Positions 8,472 to 17,837 of a DNA stretch of 64,000 nt are shown piece by piece (the stretch's first letter is position 1; each line of letters starts with the position of its first letter). The notes below the pieces were generated by a model, which worked only from the letters and a program-made list of their open reading frames with translations, was not told where the DNA came from and made no database searches. The DNA comes from Thiorhodovibrio litoralis (GTDB taxonomy: Bacteria; Pseudomonadota; Gammaproteobacteria; Chromatiales; Chromatiaceae): the NCBI RefSeq assembly GCF_033954455.1, contig NZ_CP121473.1:4140501-4204500 (forward strand). The letters run 5' to 3'. The translations under genes and the position numbers were made by a program.

Positions 8472-11033
8472 TCATACCTTAAAGCGCCCGACCCGTTCGA
8501 GTTGGTCGATCGCGAGCTGCGCCAACTCTGCCGCTGCGTTGTTGATCTCGCGTGAACCCGTGGCGATCTGATCCATCGCCTGGGCGCTGTTGACCAGGTT
8601 GCGGTCGACTTCCTCGGCGACCGAGCTTTGCTCCTCGGTCGCGCTGGCAATCTGCATATTCATGTCCCGAATCAGCGCCACCGCCTCGGCGATGCTGACC
8701 AGACCAGCGCGCGCGCCCTCAGCCATCTCGGCATTCTTGTCGATCTGTCCGCGTGCCTGGTCCATGGCGCTGACTGCCTGATTGCTGCCTTCCTGCAGGC
8801 GCTCGATCATGGTCTGAATTTCGGTGGTGGAATCCTGGGTGCGGCTGGCCAGGGTGCGCACTTCCCCGGCCACGACCGCGAAGCCACGGCCTTGGTCACC
8901 GGCCCGCGCGGCCTCAATGGCGGCATTGAGCGCAAGCAGGTTGGTCTGATCGGCAATGCCGCGAATGACGTCGAGCACCTGGCCGATGTTGTCGGCATCC
9001 TGGGACAGTCGCCCAACTGCTTCCGCCGTCGATTGAATCTGACGCGCCGTGGTCTGGATAAGCGACGCTGCCTCGCTCATGGTGGACTGGCCCTGCTGGG
9101 TTTCCTGATCGGCTGCACGTGCCGCCTCGGCCGCCTCGGCGGCATTGCGCGCCACCTCGGCGACGGTGGCGGTCATTTCATTCATCGCCGTCGCCACTTG
9201 ATCGGATTCCGACTGCTGCCGACCAATTTGATCGCTGGTGGAACTGCTGGTTGCGGTCAGTTCCTCGGCTGCGGTGGCCACGCGCTGACTGGCGTCAATC
9301 ACTTGCCCAACGAGATCGCGCACCCGTTTCTGGAATCGGTTAAAGGCGTGTGCAAGTTCGGCCAGCTCATCGTTTCCAGTCTCCGACAGGCTATGCGTCA
9401 GATCGCCATCGCCGTCGGCGATGTCGGTCATGGTTCCGCTAGCTGTTTTCACCCGACGCACAATGGCGTGGGCGAGCCAGGACATGCCAGCGACACCGGC
9501 AAGCACGCTGATGATCGAGACGATGATCATGACCGCAGCGGCGTGCTGTGTCTCAGCCGCCGCTTCCTGTCCCATGGCGAGTGCCTTGGCCATTGGCACC
9601 TTGATCTGCACCGCCCAGGGTGCATTGGTATGACCGACTTTGATCGGTTCCAGGGTGAAGATTTCCTCTGCGCCCGAGGGCGAGACGGACTCGATCTGCA
9701 GGGACTCACCACGGGCAACAGCCTGAGCGACCTGATCGCCCTGTCGGTGCAGTCCGGAAACATTCTCGCCAATCAGCTGTGGGTTGCGACTGGTCGCCAC
9801 GACGGTGCCATTGTGGGACAGCACCGCCACGCTGGCCTCGCCATCGAAAAGATCCTGCGCGGCCTGCTCGACCATGCGCTGTAGCTCGCTCAGGCGCACA
9901 TCGATGCCCACCATGCCGCGAAAACCACCCTCGAGCATCACCGGCGCGACTAGCGAGGTGATCATGCTCTCCTGACCCTGAATCTGCTCCATGCGCGGGT
10001 CGATGATCGCCTCTTGGCCAGTCTGCTTGGGAATCTGATAGAAATCGCCCGCCCCGGATTCAGCGTAATCGGTCACGGCGGCCAAGACGGCGGCGCCATC
10101 CCCACCGCGGGTCCAATTGGTCATGAAACGCCCGCTGTCATCAGTGCCTGGGGTGTCCACATAGAACTCGTCCTGGGCATCGAAGGCATCTGGCTCCCAG
10201 ACGGTATAAACGCTGACAAAGTCCGGGTTCTCTTCCAGTACAGACTTCAGCATCTGATTGATGTCGTTGCGCGAGTAAAAGGCAACGCGATGAGACCAGA
10301 CTCCGGAGCCGAGAACCCAGTTCCACTCGGGGATCAGGCGGCCGAAAGCAAGCTTGGGCTGGGGCTCGGTGCTTCCCGGCATCGGCCAGCTATAATGCAT
10401 CCAGCCCTTGCCGTCATCGGCAACTTGTTCATCCATGGCGATGAAGAGGTTCTGGTTGCGCCCCATGGCATTGTCCCACTTGGGATCATCCATGATCTGG
10501 CCATCAAGCTGGGGGGCGTCTGGGTGCATCACCAGGCGCGGCACTGGTTTGTGCCTGTCCTGCACCCAGATATAATTTTCGTCTTCATAGCGCATGGAGC
10601 GCAGTACATCGATCGCTGCGGCTTGCGCTTCCTCCCGCGTCATCTCGCCGCGCTGCTCGGCGGCGATATAGCGCGCGACGATAGATTTGGCCAAATCCAC
10701 CGCCGTTTCCAGACGCTTGAAGCGATATTGAAGTCGCCTCCAATCCTCGTTGGTGAGCTTGTCGTCGTCCGGACGGACCGCCGAGACATAGGCCTGTGCC
10801 AGCGTTCTGGCCGCATCGAGCGGCGCCTCTAGTGCGGCATCAATGCTCGCCGCCTCCCGACTAGCCGCATTGCGCGCTAGTTCGCGCGCCGCCTCCAACC
10901 CGGCCACACGCTGGCTTTCCGCCATGGCCTGCATGCGCGTGACGGCATAGCCGGTGATCACGCCCCCAAGGGCGATCATGCCAACGCCGGACCAAAATGC
11001 GATCCGAAACCCAATCGAATGGCGATTAAACAT
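8472..11033 (-). CDS. Methyl-accepting chemotaxis protein with periplasmic Cache sensor
   Basis: 853 residues from the ATG at 11033 ([14 protein letters not shown]); a start 13 codons upstream is open but less likely. Order: TM1 (about 5-30), a large periplasmic Cache region (about 45-470; [19 protein letters not shown] and YIWVQD typical), TM2 (about 485-510), HAMP, and a cytoplasmic signalling domain. The tip motif is [27 protein letters not shown]-terminal CheR-binding pentapeptide is absent (end ...LERVGRFKV). It senses small molecules outside and controls CheA. Single gene between the Phd scar and the repeat/gadB scar. Confidence 0.93.
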   Translation of the reverse strand: MFNRHSIGFRIAFWSGVGMIALGGVITGYAVTRMQAMAESQRVAGLEAARELARNAASREAASIDAALEAPLDAARTLAQAYVSAVRPDDDKLTNEDWRRLQYRFKRLETAVDLAKSIVARYIAAEQRGEMTREEAQAAAIDVLRSMRYEDENYIWVQDRHKPVPRLVMHPDAPQLDGQIMDDPKWDNAMGRNQNLFIAMDEQVADDGKGWMHYSWPMPGSTEPQPKLAFGRLIPEWNWVLGSGVWSHRVAFYSRNDINQMLKSVLEENPDFVSVYTVWEPDAFDAQDEFYVDTPGTDDSGRFMTNWTRGGDGAAVLAAVTDYAESGAGDFYQIPKQTGQEAIIDPRMEQIQGQESMITSLVAPVMLEGGFRGMVGIDVRLSELQRMVEQAAQDLFDGEASVAVLSHNGTVVATSRNPQLIGENVSGLHRQGDQVAQAVARGESLQIESVSPSGAEEIFTLEPIKVGHTNAPWAVQIKVPMAKALAMGQEAAAETQHAAAVMIIVSIISVLAGVAGMSWLAHAIVRRVKTASGTMTDIADGDGDLTHSLSETGNDELAELAHAFNRFQKRVRDLVGQVIDASQRVATAAEELTATSSSTSDQIGRQQSESDQVATAMNEMTATVAEVARNAAEAAEAARAADQETQQGQSTMSEAASLIQTTARQIQSTAEAVGRLSQDADNIGQVLDVIRGIADQTNLLALNAAIEAARAGDQGRGFAVVAGEVRTLASRTQDSTTEIQTMIERLQEGSNQAVSAMDQARGQIDKNAEMAEGARAGLVSIAEAVALIRDMNMQIASATEEQSSVAEEVDRNLVNSAQAMDQIATGSREINNAAAELAQLAIDQLERVGRFKV

Positions 11034-11218
11034 GACGACTCCCTTTCCGCTATCGACCCCGTCTGCTCTCATGCGCCCAAAGGTCTCGGGGTTGCCGACC
11101 GCCAGGCTGGTTCGTACCCGGTTTTCGCAGGATTACAGTCAGGGGCCATTTTAGCAGCCGCAGCCAACCACTTCACTGGCGCGGCGCGGCTTAGGCCGCT
11201 TCCCGCATCTCCTGCGGA

Positions 11219-11299
11219 CCACCGTTCAGGGCTGGTTCATGGCTGGGGTAAGGATACCAGCCGAGCAGTGCCTGTAACACGCCAGCAGCCTGCTGACTG
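11219..11299. repeat. 80-bp direct repeat, copy 2
   Basis: Second copy of the segment at 3971-4050. Here the minus-strand tail is longer (LLGWYPYPSHEPALNGGP and further). It lies about 28 bases before the first recognisable codon of the gadB pseudogene. The repeat and the gadB scar therefore travelled together in one duplication. Confidence 0.8.
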
Positions 11300-11326
11300 T
11301 GCGCTCCTTGCAGGGGCGAGCTGGCA

Positions 11327-11736
11327 ATGAAGCGCCGTTGGGAGGCGCGTCGCCAGGCCGAGTGCAAGCCCACCGATAAGCCCAATCTGATCACCGGGCC
11401 GATCCAGATCTGCTGGCACAAATTCACCCGCTACTGGGATATCGAGCACCGCGAGACCCCGATGGACAAGGGTCGGCTCCTGATGACGCCTGAAGAGGTC
11501 CTGAGCCGCTGCGACGAGAACACCATTGGCGTCGTGCCGACGCTGGGCGTGACATTCACCGGAGAATACGAGCCGGTCAGGATCAAGCGATCCATAGGAT
11601 TTTGGTCCGCAACGGCGTCAGCCAGGGCCTCTGTGCGCTGCTCATCGATCACATGAAGGCAGCACTGGAGCATATCGAAGCGCATCCAGTAAAAGAGTCA
11701 CTCACCAGCGAAGATGCATCGGGTTTCCATCATTGA
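11327..11736 (+). pseudogene. gadB pseudogene (twice-deleted copy)
   Basis: Codons match gadB residues from [10 protein letters not shown] to the EYEPV region at about 95% identity. The sequence then jumps to the last 52 codons, now out of frame ([15 protein letters not shown] is the wrong-frame reading), ending at a TGA that corresponds to the natural stop. The central deletion, removing the PLP lysine, joins GAGCCGGTCA to GTCAGGATCAAG. Both parental sites share GTCA, so it is a short-homology deletion. The first about 135 codons are also missing. The 5' flank carries repeat copy 2. It cannot encode an active enzyme. Confidence 0.9.
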
Positions 11737-11846
11737 GCCCGCAATCTGGCGCAGAATGGTCATCAATGCAGCAGGTTCTTCGATAGACTGAAGGGTAGCA
11801 AGCTTCAAGTCGGACGACCCATCGCGGTTGGAGAGGTGTCAGATCT

Positions 11847-13055
11847 ATGGCCATCGAAATCCCCCTGCCACTCACCGTGGTGTTCGCCATCCTGGTGCTT
11901 TTGGTTGGCCGCTGGCTGATCGGGCGCATCGACTTTCTGGCCCGCTACAGCATTCCCGATCCAGTGGTGGGCGGGTTGATCGTCGCTGTGGTGCTGACGC
12001 TCGTGCGGGTTGGCACCGGGACCGAATTGTCCTTCGACATGGGGCTGCAATCGCCGCTGCTGCTGATCTTCTTCTCCACCGTCGGGCTCGGTGCCGATGT
12101 GCGCACCCTGACTCAAGGCGGGCGCAAGCTGTTGTTGCTGCTGGCCGTGGTGGTGGTCGCGCTGGTGCTGCAAAACGTCGTCGGCGTGGCGATTGCGCTG
12201 GGGCTCGATCTGAACCCTTTGATGGGCATCCTCGGCGGTTCGGCGACGCTGGCCGGTGGGCATGGCACCGGCGCGGCCTATGGGCAGGTGTTCGGCGAGG
12301 TGAACGGTCTGCAGGGTGCGGTCGAGGTGGCCATGGCCTGCGCCACCTTCGGGCTGATCCTGGGCGGTGTCCTCGGCGGGCCGGTGGCGCAATGGCTGAT
12401 TCGCCGGCATCACTTGCAGCCCGAGGCACAGTCGGTGGCATCGCTCGGCCCCGGCGAGGTGCCGAAGGACGAACGCCGCGCCCTGAGCCCGGAATCCCTG
12501 ATCGAGACCATCCTGATCCTGATGTTGTGCCTGGGGGTCGGCGCCCTGCTAGCCGAGCGTCTGACCATCCCCGGTATCACCTTGCCGACCTTCGTCTGGT
12601 GCTTGCTGGTGGGGATCATCCTGCGCAATGCGCTGAGTCTGAGCGGGCTGTACCGCATCGACGGCCCCACCATCGAGTTGATGGGCACCGTCAGCCTTTC
12701 GCTGTTTTTGGCCATGGCGCTGATGTCGCTGCGCTTGTGGGAACTGGTCAATCTGGCCCTGCCGATTCTGATCATACTGGTCGCCCAGGCCTTGCTTACG
12801 GTGCTGCTGGTAGTGTTTCTGACCTTCCGTGTCATGGGCCGCAATTATGACGCGGCGGTGATTGCCGCAGGCCAATGCGGCTTTCAGCTTGGCGCAACGC
12901 CCACCGCCATTGCCAATATGCAGGCCGTGACCAGTCGCCATGGCTTGTCGCCGATGGCCTTCCTGCTGGTGCCGATCATTGGTGCCTTTTTGATCGACAT
13001 CTGTAACGCCCTGGTCATACAGGGGTTCTTGGCGCTGCCCTGGTTCGGGTTCTGA
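11847..13055 (+). CDS. gltS: Sodium/glutamate symporter
   Basis: 402 residues with about ten or more membrane helices, the length of E. coli GltS (401). Family features are IPDPVVGGLIVAV near residues 35-47, the GGSATLAGGHGTGAAYG segment near 130-146, and its repeat-partner QCGFQLGATPTAIANMQAV near 347-365. It imports glutamate with Na+. The decayed gadB immediately upstream suggests that an earlier gadB-gltS pair linked uptake with decarboxylation. The start is preceded by GGAGAGG at about 10 bases. Confidence 0.95.
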   Translation: MAIEIPLPLTVVFAILVLLVGRWLIGRIDFLARYSIPDPVVGGLIVAVVLTLVRVGTGTELSFDMGLQSPLLLIFFSTVGLGADVRTLTQGGRKLLLLLAVVVVALVLQNVVGVAIALGLDLNPLMGILGGSATLAGGHGTGAAYGQVFGEVNGLQGAVEVAMACATFGLILGGVLGGPVAQWLIRRHHLQPEAQSVASLGPGEVPKDERRALSPESLIETILILMLCLGVGALLAERLTIPGITLPTFVWCLLVGIILRNALSLSGLYRIDGPTIELMGTVSLSLFLAMALMSLRLWELVNLALPILIILVAQALLTVLLVVFLTFRVMGRNYDAAVIAAGQCGFQLGATPTAIANMQAVTSRHGLSPMAFLLVPIIGAFLIDICNALVIQGFLALPWFGF

Positions 13056-13057
13056 AC

Positions 13058-14728
13058 ATGGTTACATCAGCACGCATTCCAGCCCGCATTTCCATCGGCA
13101 TTTCAACTGCTACTCTGACTGGCATGATCACTGGCATGATCGCTGGCATGATCAATGGCATTGCAGCCAGGTTCGCATTGCCTCGCATCATGCAGCTTCT
13201 CGCCGCCGCGATGCTCGCGCTGCTCCTGGCCGGTTGCGTCGAGGGTCCAGACCAATCCGGCGTTACCCAAGTGGTGCAGCAGCGCCTGACCCAGGCGCTC
13301 GGTGCCGATGCCGTCGAGATCACTCGCCTGCGGCGACTCGGCAGCGGCCCGCTGGACGCGAGCGCCGGCGGACTCAAGCGCCGCATCGTCTATTACAACG
13401 CCGTGCTGACCTTGGCCCGTGATCTGGATTTCTCGTCCTGGGATACGCTCAATGTCGCCGCCTTGACGAACCTGCTTGGCGCCACCAAGCGTGGCATCGA
13501 CGGACTCAAACAGGACGGTAACAGCGCCGGCGACCAAGTCTATGTCCGCGGCAGCGTGAGTTTTGAGAAAGGCGCCGAGGGTTGGACGCCGGTGGATGTC
13601 TTTCACCCAGAGATTGGTGTCGCGAGCACAGGTCCAGCCGGCGCCGAGGAATCACGCCGCATCATCGAGCAAATCAACGCGCTGCTGACCAAGCCTGGCA
13701 AGGATTCCCAGGAGCGCAAGCGCATCATCACCGAGGTGCTAGATGGCGCCTACGATGACATCACGCTGCGACTCGACCGCTTGGAGCGCGCCCTGGTCAT
13801 CGCCGGTGGCTCACCGGACGGCGAATATGCGCGCGTGGCGCAGCTGTTGGCAGATGAGCTGACCGCCGAGGGAACGCTATCGAGCGCGGCCCAGAGCAGC
13901 GGCAGCAAGGAAAACCTGGAGTTGCTGCGTACCGGCAAGGTCGACATCGCCTTGGTGCAGAACAACGTCGCCGCCCAAGCCCTCCTAGGTGCCGAACCCT
14001 TCGCGGTGCTTGGCCCGCACTACACCCTGAATGCCTTGGCTAGCCTGTTCCCGGAGCCGCTGCACGTCATCGTCGCTGCTGATTCGCAGATCACCAGCGT
14101 GCAGGATCTGGCCGGCAAACGGGTCGACATCGGCGATCCCGGTTCCGGCTCCTACCTCAATGCTGTCGCGCTGCTCGCCGCTGCCGGCATCGAACTCACC
14201 GACCTTGGCGCCATCCATAAGACCGGTCTCGCCGGTGGCTTGAACCTCCTTAATAACGGCGAGGCCGATGCCGTCATCGCCACCATCGGCGCTCCTGCCC
14301 GCACCCTGCAGCGAGCTGCTGCTCAAGGCCGGATTCGCTTGCTGCCGCTGAGCGCGGAACTGCGTGAGATGCTGACGCGAGAAGGCGCAGGCTATGTCCC
14401 CATCCTGCTGCCTGCGGCCACCTATCCCGGCCAACGCGAGCCAGTGGCCACCGTTGCGGTGACCGCCGTGCTCGCCGCCAACGAGTCACTGCCGAAGGCA
14501 GACGTCGATCAGGTACTCACGGCCCTGTTTGACCGCATCGACTTTGTTGCTGCCGGCAGCGCGGCGGGTTCGCAGATCACACCCGAGACGGCCGAGCTCG
14601 GGCTGACCATTCCGCTGCACCCGGCGGCCATCGCGTATTACGGGCGGTTTTCGCCATCGTCATCGTCATCGCCATCTCCATCGTCATCAGAGGAAACTGC
14701 CCGCCCGGCGGCCCTTGGGCAGGAATGA
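13058..14728 (+). CDS. TAXI-family TRAP-type solute-binding lipoprotein
   Basis: Up to 556 residues. The first 44 codons are a low-complexity GMITGMIAGMI stretch, and the better start is the ATG at 13190. It gives a lipoprotein signal MQLLAAAMLALLLAGC with the lipobox Cys after LLAG. The C-terminal about 330 residues match TAXI binding proteins (ALVIAGGSPDGEYARVAQ, VDIALVQNNVAAQALLG, GKRVDIGDPGSGSYLNA). These usually bind glutamate-like or other carboxylates for a TRAP transporter. No TRAP permease is adjacent. It begins 2 bases after the gltS stop, so one operon with gltS is likely. A Ser-rich tail ends the protein. Confidence 0.85.
   Translation: MVTSARIPARISIGISTATLTGMITGMIAGMINGIAARFALPRIMQLLAAAMLALLLAGCVEGPDQSGVTQVVQQRLTQALGADAVEITRLRRLGSGPLDASAGGLKRRIVYYNAVLTLARDLDFSSWDTLNVAALTNLLGATKRGIDGLKQDGNSAGDQVYVRGSVSFEKGAEGWTPVDVFHPEIGVASTGPAGAEESRRIIEQINALLTKPGKDSQERKRIITEVLDGAYDDITLRLDRLERALVIAGGSPDGEYARVAQLLADELTAEGTLSSAAQSSGSKENLELLRTGKVDIALVQNNVAAQALLGAEPFAVLGPHYTLNALASLFPEPLHVIVAADSQITSVQDLAGKRVDIGDPGSGSYLNAVALLAAAGIELTDLGAIHKTGLAGGLNLLNNGEADAVIATIGAPARTLQRAAAQGRIRLLPLSAELREMLTREGAGYVPILLPAATYPGQREPVATVAVTAVLAANESLPKADVDQVLTALFDRIDFVAAGSAAGSQITPETAELGLTIPLHPAAIAYYGRFSPSSSSSPSPSSSEETARPAALGQE
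13121..13160 (+). repeat. 12-bp tandem repeat
   Basis: Three and a third copies of GGCATGATCnnT, encoding the GMIT/GMIA/GMIN run before the lipoprotein signal. Every unit contains an ATG, so copy-number change would keep the frame but move potential starts. Confidence 0.85.
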
Positions 14729-14829
14729 GTGAATGCATCGGCATCGACAAGACCTACTGGTCCAATAAATCTGGCAGGTCTGGCTATTAACGTGTATAAA
14801 CGAGACATGAATTTTCCAGGGCAACGACC

Positions 14830-14888
14830 CCTGCCTGAAGGCAGGAACTGTCGCTGCCGCTATCCCTCCCCGCCCGCTAGGGACGGGG
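14830..14888 (+). terminator. Double hairpin before the NTF2-like gene
   Basis: Hairpin 1 is CCTGCC-TGAA-GGCAGG (14830-14845). Hairpin 2 is CCCCGCCC-GCTA-GGGACGGGG (14868-14888), followed by GTTTCTC. It could stop transcription from gltS and the TAXI gene, or act as a leader of the next gene. It also resembles the hairpin-rich right ends of IS200/IS605 elements, but no tnpA or tnpB is present. Confidence 0.5.
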
Positions 14889-14907
14889 GTTTCTCGCGGA
14901 GGAACTG

Positions 14908-15411
14908 ATGAGTAAATTGGCTACCACGACTCTGGCATTGGCAATGAGTATTAGCGCTGGGACTGCGCTTGCGGAGACCAAGCAAACGACGGTCGACGCC
15001 GTCAAGGCGCTGTGGGAACAGCAGCATAAGGCACTCGACTCCCACGATATCGATGGCGTCATGGCCACCTATGCCGACAGCGATGACATCATGCTCATGG
15101 GCACCGGACCCGGCGAGCATTGGGTTGGCCCGGCGGAGGTCAAGGATGCTTATGAACATTTCATGGATGGATTCGACCCCAACACCATGGAGGTCAAGTG
15201 CAGCGACGGTGCCGGCAGCGCGCAGGATGGCGTGACCTGGCTCACGGGCGTGTGCAGCTTCACCGACCAAAAGGCGGAAGAGACTCGCGAGTTCGTGAGC
15301 AACATCTCCGCCGTCCTGGTCAAGCAGGACGACGCCTGGCGCTTTCACAGCATGCATTTCTCACAGTTGATCGGCTGCGAGGCACCCGAGTCACAGGCTT
15401 CAACGAAATAG
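14908..15411 (+). CDS. Secreted NTF2/SnoaL-like protein
   Basis: 167 residues with a Sec signal peptide (cleavage after TALA, residue about 22). The rest is a cone-fold NTF2/SnoaL domain: VKALWEQQHKALDSHDIDGVMATYADSDDIMLMGTG and later WRFHSMHFSQ. Such domains bind small hydrophobic ligands or act as isomerases; no catalytic residue set is certain here. The gene ends 12 bases before the RiPP precursor, so a role linked to the exported peptide is possible but not shown. A good GGAGG precedes the ATG. Confidence 0.75.
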   Translation: MSKLATTTLALAMSISAGTALAETKQTTVDAVKALWEQQHKALDSHDIDGVMATYADSDDIMLMGTGPGEHWVGPAEVKDAYEHFMDGFDPNTMEVKCSDGAGSAQDGVTWLTGVCSFTDQKAEETREFVSNISAVLVKQDDAWRFHSMHFSQLIGCEAPESQASTK

Positions 15412-15423
15412 AGGGCATTTTCC

Positions 15424-15753
15424 ATGACAGACCAGCATGAATTCGACGCCGTCGAGCGCGACACCGAGGCCAATACCGACACTGCCGAGGAACAAGCATT
15501 ACAGAGCCGCCGGGGCTTCCTTCTGGGCCTTGGCAAGTGGTCGAGCGCGGTGATTGTAGGGGCCGTCGCCGGTGGCACACTGCTGCCTGATCGGCCCGCA
15601 CAGGCTGCTGCCTGGATCAACCGCCGCGGTGGCGGTGTCGTTGTAAGAGGCGGTGGTGGCGGTTGGATCGACGGTCGCGGCGGCTATGGCGGCGGCAGTT
15701 GGGCCAACCGCCGTGGCGGCGGCTACGGCGGCAGCTGGGCCAACAGACGCTAA
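15424..15753 (+). CDS. Glycine-rich RiPP precursor with twin-arginine signal (Grr/triceptide type)
   Basis: 109 residues. The first 27 are acidic leader, then SRRGFLLG (R29-R30), a hydrophobic stretch and an AQA site near residue 61, together a Tat export signal. The rest is a Gly/Arg-rich core with four aromatic motifs: W64-I-N, W81-I-D, W93-A-N and W105-A-N, three of them followed by RR. This matches GrrA/OscA-like precursors whose Trp-x-Asn units are cross-linked into three-residue cyclophanes by radical SAM enzymes, and such an enzyme is encoded at 16668. The assignment rests on the motifs plus neighbours; the modified product is inferred. Confidence 0.8.
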   Translation: MTDQHEFDAVERDTEANTDTAEEQALQSRRGFLLGLGKWSSAVIVGAVAGGTLLPDRPAQAAAWINRRGGGVVVRGGGGGWIDGRGGYGGGSWANRRGGGYGGSWANRR

Positions 15754-15772
15754 ACCCCACCCTGGAATGCAG

Positions 15773-15797
15773 CCCGCCGGCACAGCAAGCCGGCGGG
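15773..15797 (+). terminator. Strong hairpin between precursor and maturation genes
   Basis: A perfect 9-bp stem CCCGCCGGC / GCCGGCGGG with a 7-base loop and no following T-run. It sits 20 bases after the precursor stop and 20 before the next start. It is more likely a partial terminator or RNA stabiliser than a full stop, giving more precursor mRNA than enzyme mRNA. Confidence 0.6.
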
Positions 15798-15816
15798 TTC
15801 GACCATCCGCCCATCT

Positions 15817-16671
15817 GTGACCTCTCCCCTCTACCATATCCCGCTCGCGCGCCTGACGGCGTTTCGCGGTCGCGATCTGATCGTGCGCAGCGCTCACCCG
15901 AGCGACCTGGCCGATCAACTCCTTGCGGACGACCTGGCAAATCTCGCCTACGTTCAGTTGCTCGGGCTGCCAGGCGATATCGACGCCCTGATGCACTGGG
16001 CCGAAGACATCGCCATCGATCTGCCGATGGAGCATCCGACGCGCGACTTCACCAGCCTCTACCGTTACGCCAAGCTGCTCAATAATCATCCGGTGCGGGT
16101 ATCGCTGCCGGTTGAGACCGGTTTCGAGAATGCCGTCAAACTGGCCTCCTCACTGCACTTTCAGGTCAGGCTGCTCCTCGGTCAACCGCAACCAGCAAGC
16201 ATCGACGCGCTAGCGCGTCTGCTTCACGACTACCTGCACAGGCCCACGGTGACCCAACCGATCGAGCCTTTCCATAGCCTGCTGCTCGGCTTCTGCCATG
16301 CGCAGCCAACTAGCCTGTGGGCAATTCAGGAAGAAGACCCCACGCTCATTCGCTACATTGACGACCAAGGTCGGGAGCGCCTGCCCGGCCGGCTGGTCGA
16401 CGCAGAAGCCGAGACCAAGGCCGAGACCGAGCATGGCCCGGACCTCAACAACTTTGTCGCGACCTGGAGCAACGAATTAGTGGCTGACGGTGCCGAATGC
16501 GCCGACTGCCCGTTCTTTTCCGCATGCCTTGGCTATTTCAAATGGCCCGACCGCGACTACGACTACGACTGCGCCGGCGTGAAGGCCCTGTTCGCCACCC
16601 TCAAGCAAGCGGGAGACGAACTGCGACAAGACCTCGCCGCCGCGCCTCCGCTGGCGGGAGACGAAAAGTGA
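15817..16671 (+). CDS. Cys-cluster partner protein of the radical SAM maturase
   Basis: 284 residues from a GTG start. No radical SAM motif is present. The first 210 residues are helical and unrecognised. Near the end, C228-x2-C231-x5-C237 (CADCPFFSAC), then C near 250, resembles the auxiliary Fe-S cluster region of SPASM proteins. The stop overlaps the maturase GTG (GTGA), so the two are coupled. It probably helps bind the precursor or supplies a cluster; that is inference from position and cysteines. Its own family is not one I can name. Confidence 0.6.
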   Translation: MTSPLYHIPLARLTAFRGRDLIVRSAHPSDLADQLLADDLANLAYVQLLGLPGDIDALMHWAEDIAIDLPMEHPTRDFTSLYRYAKLLNNHPVRVSLPVETGFENAVKLASSLHFQVRLLLGQPQPASIDALARLLHDYLHRPTVTQPIEPFHSLLLGFCHAQPTSLWAIQEEDPTLIRYIDDQGRERLPGRLVDAEAETKAETEHGPDLNNFVATWSNELVADGAECADCPFFSACLGYFKWPDRDYDYDCAGVKALFATLKQAGDELRQDLAAAPPLAGDEK

Positions 16672-17837
16672 TCAACGGCAATCATTTCTCGCTGATCCTG
16701 CTATCGACCAACCAATGCAACGCCGCCTGCGACTACTGCTTTGAGCACCTGACCGACGACCGCCTGACTCTCGAACGGCTCCAGCGTATCGTCGATAAGG
16801 TGCTGGATCACATGGACGCCCAGCAGATCAGCGCGCTCACCATTCACTGGCAGGGCGGCGAGGCGATGCTGCTGCCACCGAGCTGGTATGCACAGGCCTT
16901 CGCGTTGATCGGCGCGGCCGCCGCAACGCGCGGAAAGCACGTCGAGCATGGATTACAAACCAACATGCTGGCGTACAGCCCGGAATGGAACGACATCATC
17001 GCCGAGATGTTCGGCAACAGCCTCAGCACCTCGCTGGACTACCCCAATCGACATCGCAAGCAGCCCGGTCGCGATACTGAGCACTACGACGCCCTCTGGA
17101 GTCGCAAAGTGCGCATGGCGCGGGATGCCGGCATCGATGTAAAGGCCATCTCGCTGATCAACCAGGGCACGCTTGAGCTGGGTGCGGAGGCGTTCTACAG
17201 CCATCTCGTCGATACGCTCGGCGTCACCGACTTTCAGATCAACACCCCATTTCCCGGCGGCGAGGCGAATGCCGTCAAGCAGCAGTTGTCCCCGGATGTG
17301 ACTCTGGATGTAACGGCACTGGCCCGATTCCACTGCGAGTTGGCCGATCTCTGGCTGGAGCGTGGCTATCGCGACGGCGTGCGCATCGGCCCTTTCGATC
17401 AGCTGCTCGACTACTTCAGCCACCGCGACGCCTGCCTGCCCTGCATCTGGGGTGCGAATTGCGCCGATAATTTCATCGCTATCGACGCTCGCGGTCATGT
17501 CGCCCAATGCGACTGCTGGGTAACCAGCTATCCGGAGTATCGATTCGGCAACATCCTCGACGACGACAGCCTGACCAACCTGCTCCGCCACAGCCCGGCT
17601 CGTGAGCATTTCAACGCGCGCCCAGTGAAGCTCATGCAGGGAGATTGCCTCCAGTGCGATTATCTGTCCATGTGCCACGGCGGCTGCCCAGTGCGCACCT
17701 ACAGCATGCATCAGAGCCTGTTTGAGAAAGACCCCTACTGTCACCTCTACCAATCCCTGTTCCAGCACATGGAATCCCGCGCGACACAGCTTGCCGGCGC
17801 CGCCCTTACGCCAGGCACACGCCTCGGAGCAACATGA
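16668..17837 (+). CDS. Radical SAM/SPASM peptide maturase (GrrM/OscB-like)
   Basis: 389 residues from the GTG at 16668; an upstream extension of the frame overlaps the previous gene and is rejected. C17-x3-C21-x2-C24 (CNAACDYC) is the SAM 4Fe-4S site, followed by [12 protein letters not shown] for SAM binding. The C-terminus holds a SPASM domain with [31 protein letters not shown] and a late C (DPYCHLY). It is expected to form C-C or C-N bonds in the Gly-rich precursor encoded just upstream. Its stop overlaps the start of the next gene (ATGA). Confidence 0.88.
   Translation: MINGNHFSLILLSTNQCNAACDYCFEHLTDDRLTLERLQRIVDKVLDHMDAQQISALTIHWQGGEAMLLPPSWYAQAFALIGAAAATRGKHVEHGLQTNMLAYSPEWNDIIAEMFGNSLSTSLDYPNRHRKQPGRDTEHYDALWSRKVRMARDAGIDVKAISLINQGTLELGAEAFYSHLVDTLGVTDFQINTPFPGGEANAVKQQLSPDVTLDVTALARFHCELADLWLERGYRDGVRIGPFDQLLDYFSHRDACLPCIWGANCADNFIAIDARGHVAQCDCWVTSYPEYRFGNILDDDSLTNLLRHSPAREHFNARPVKLMQGDCLQCDYLSMCHGGCPVRTYSMHQSLFEKDPYCHLYQSLFQHMESRATQLAGAALTPGTRLGAT

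Noticed and set aside
8628-9884. 418-codon frame antisense to the chemoreceptor
   Set aside because: Shadow of a conserved receptor tip region; no start signal.
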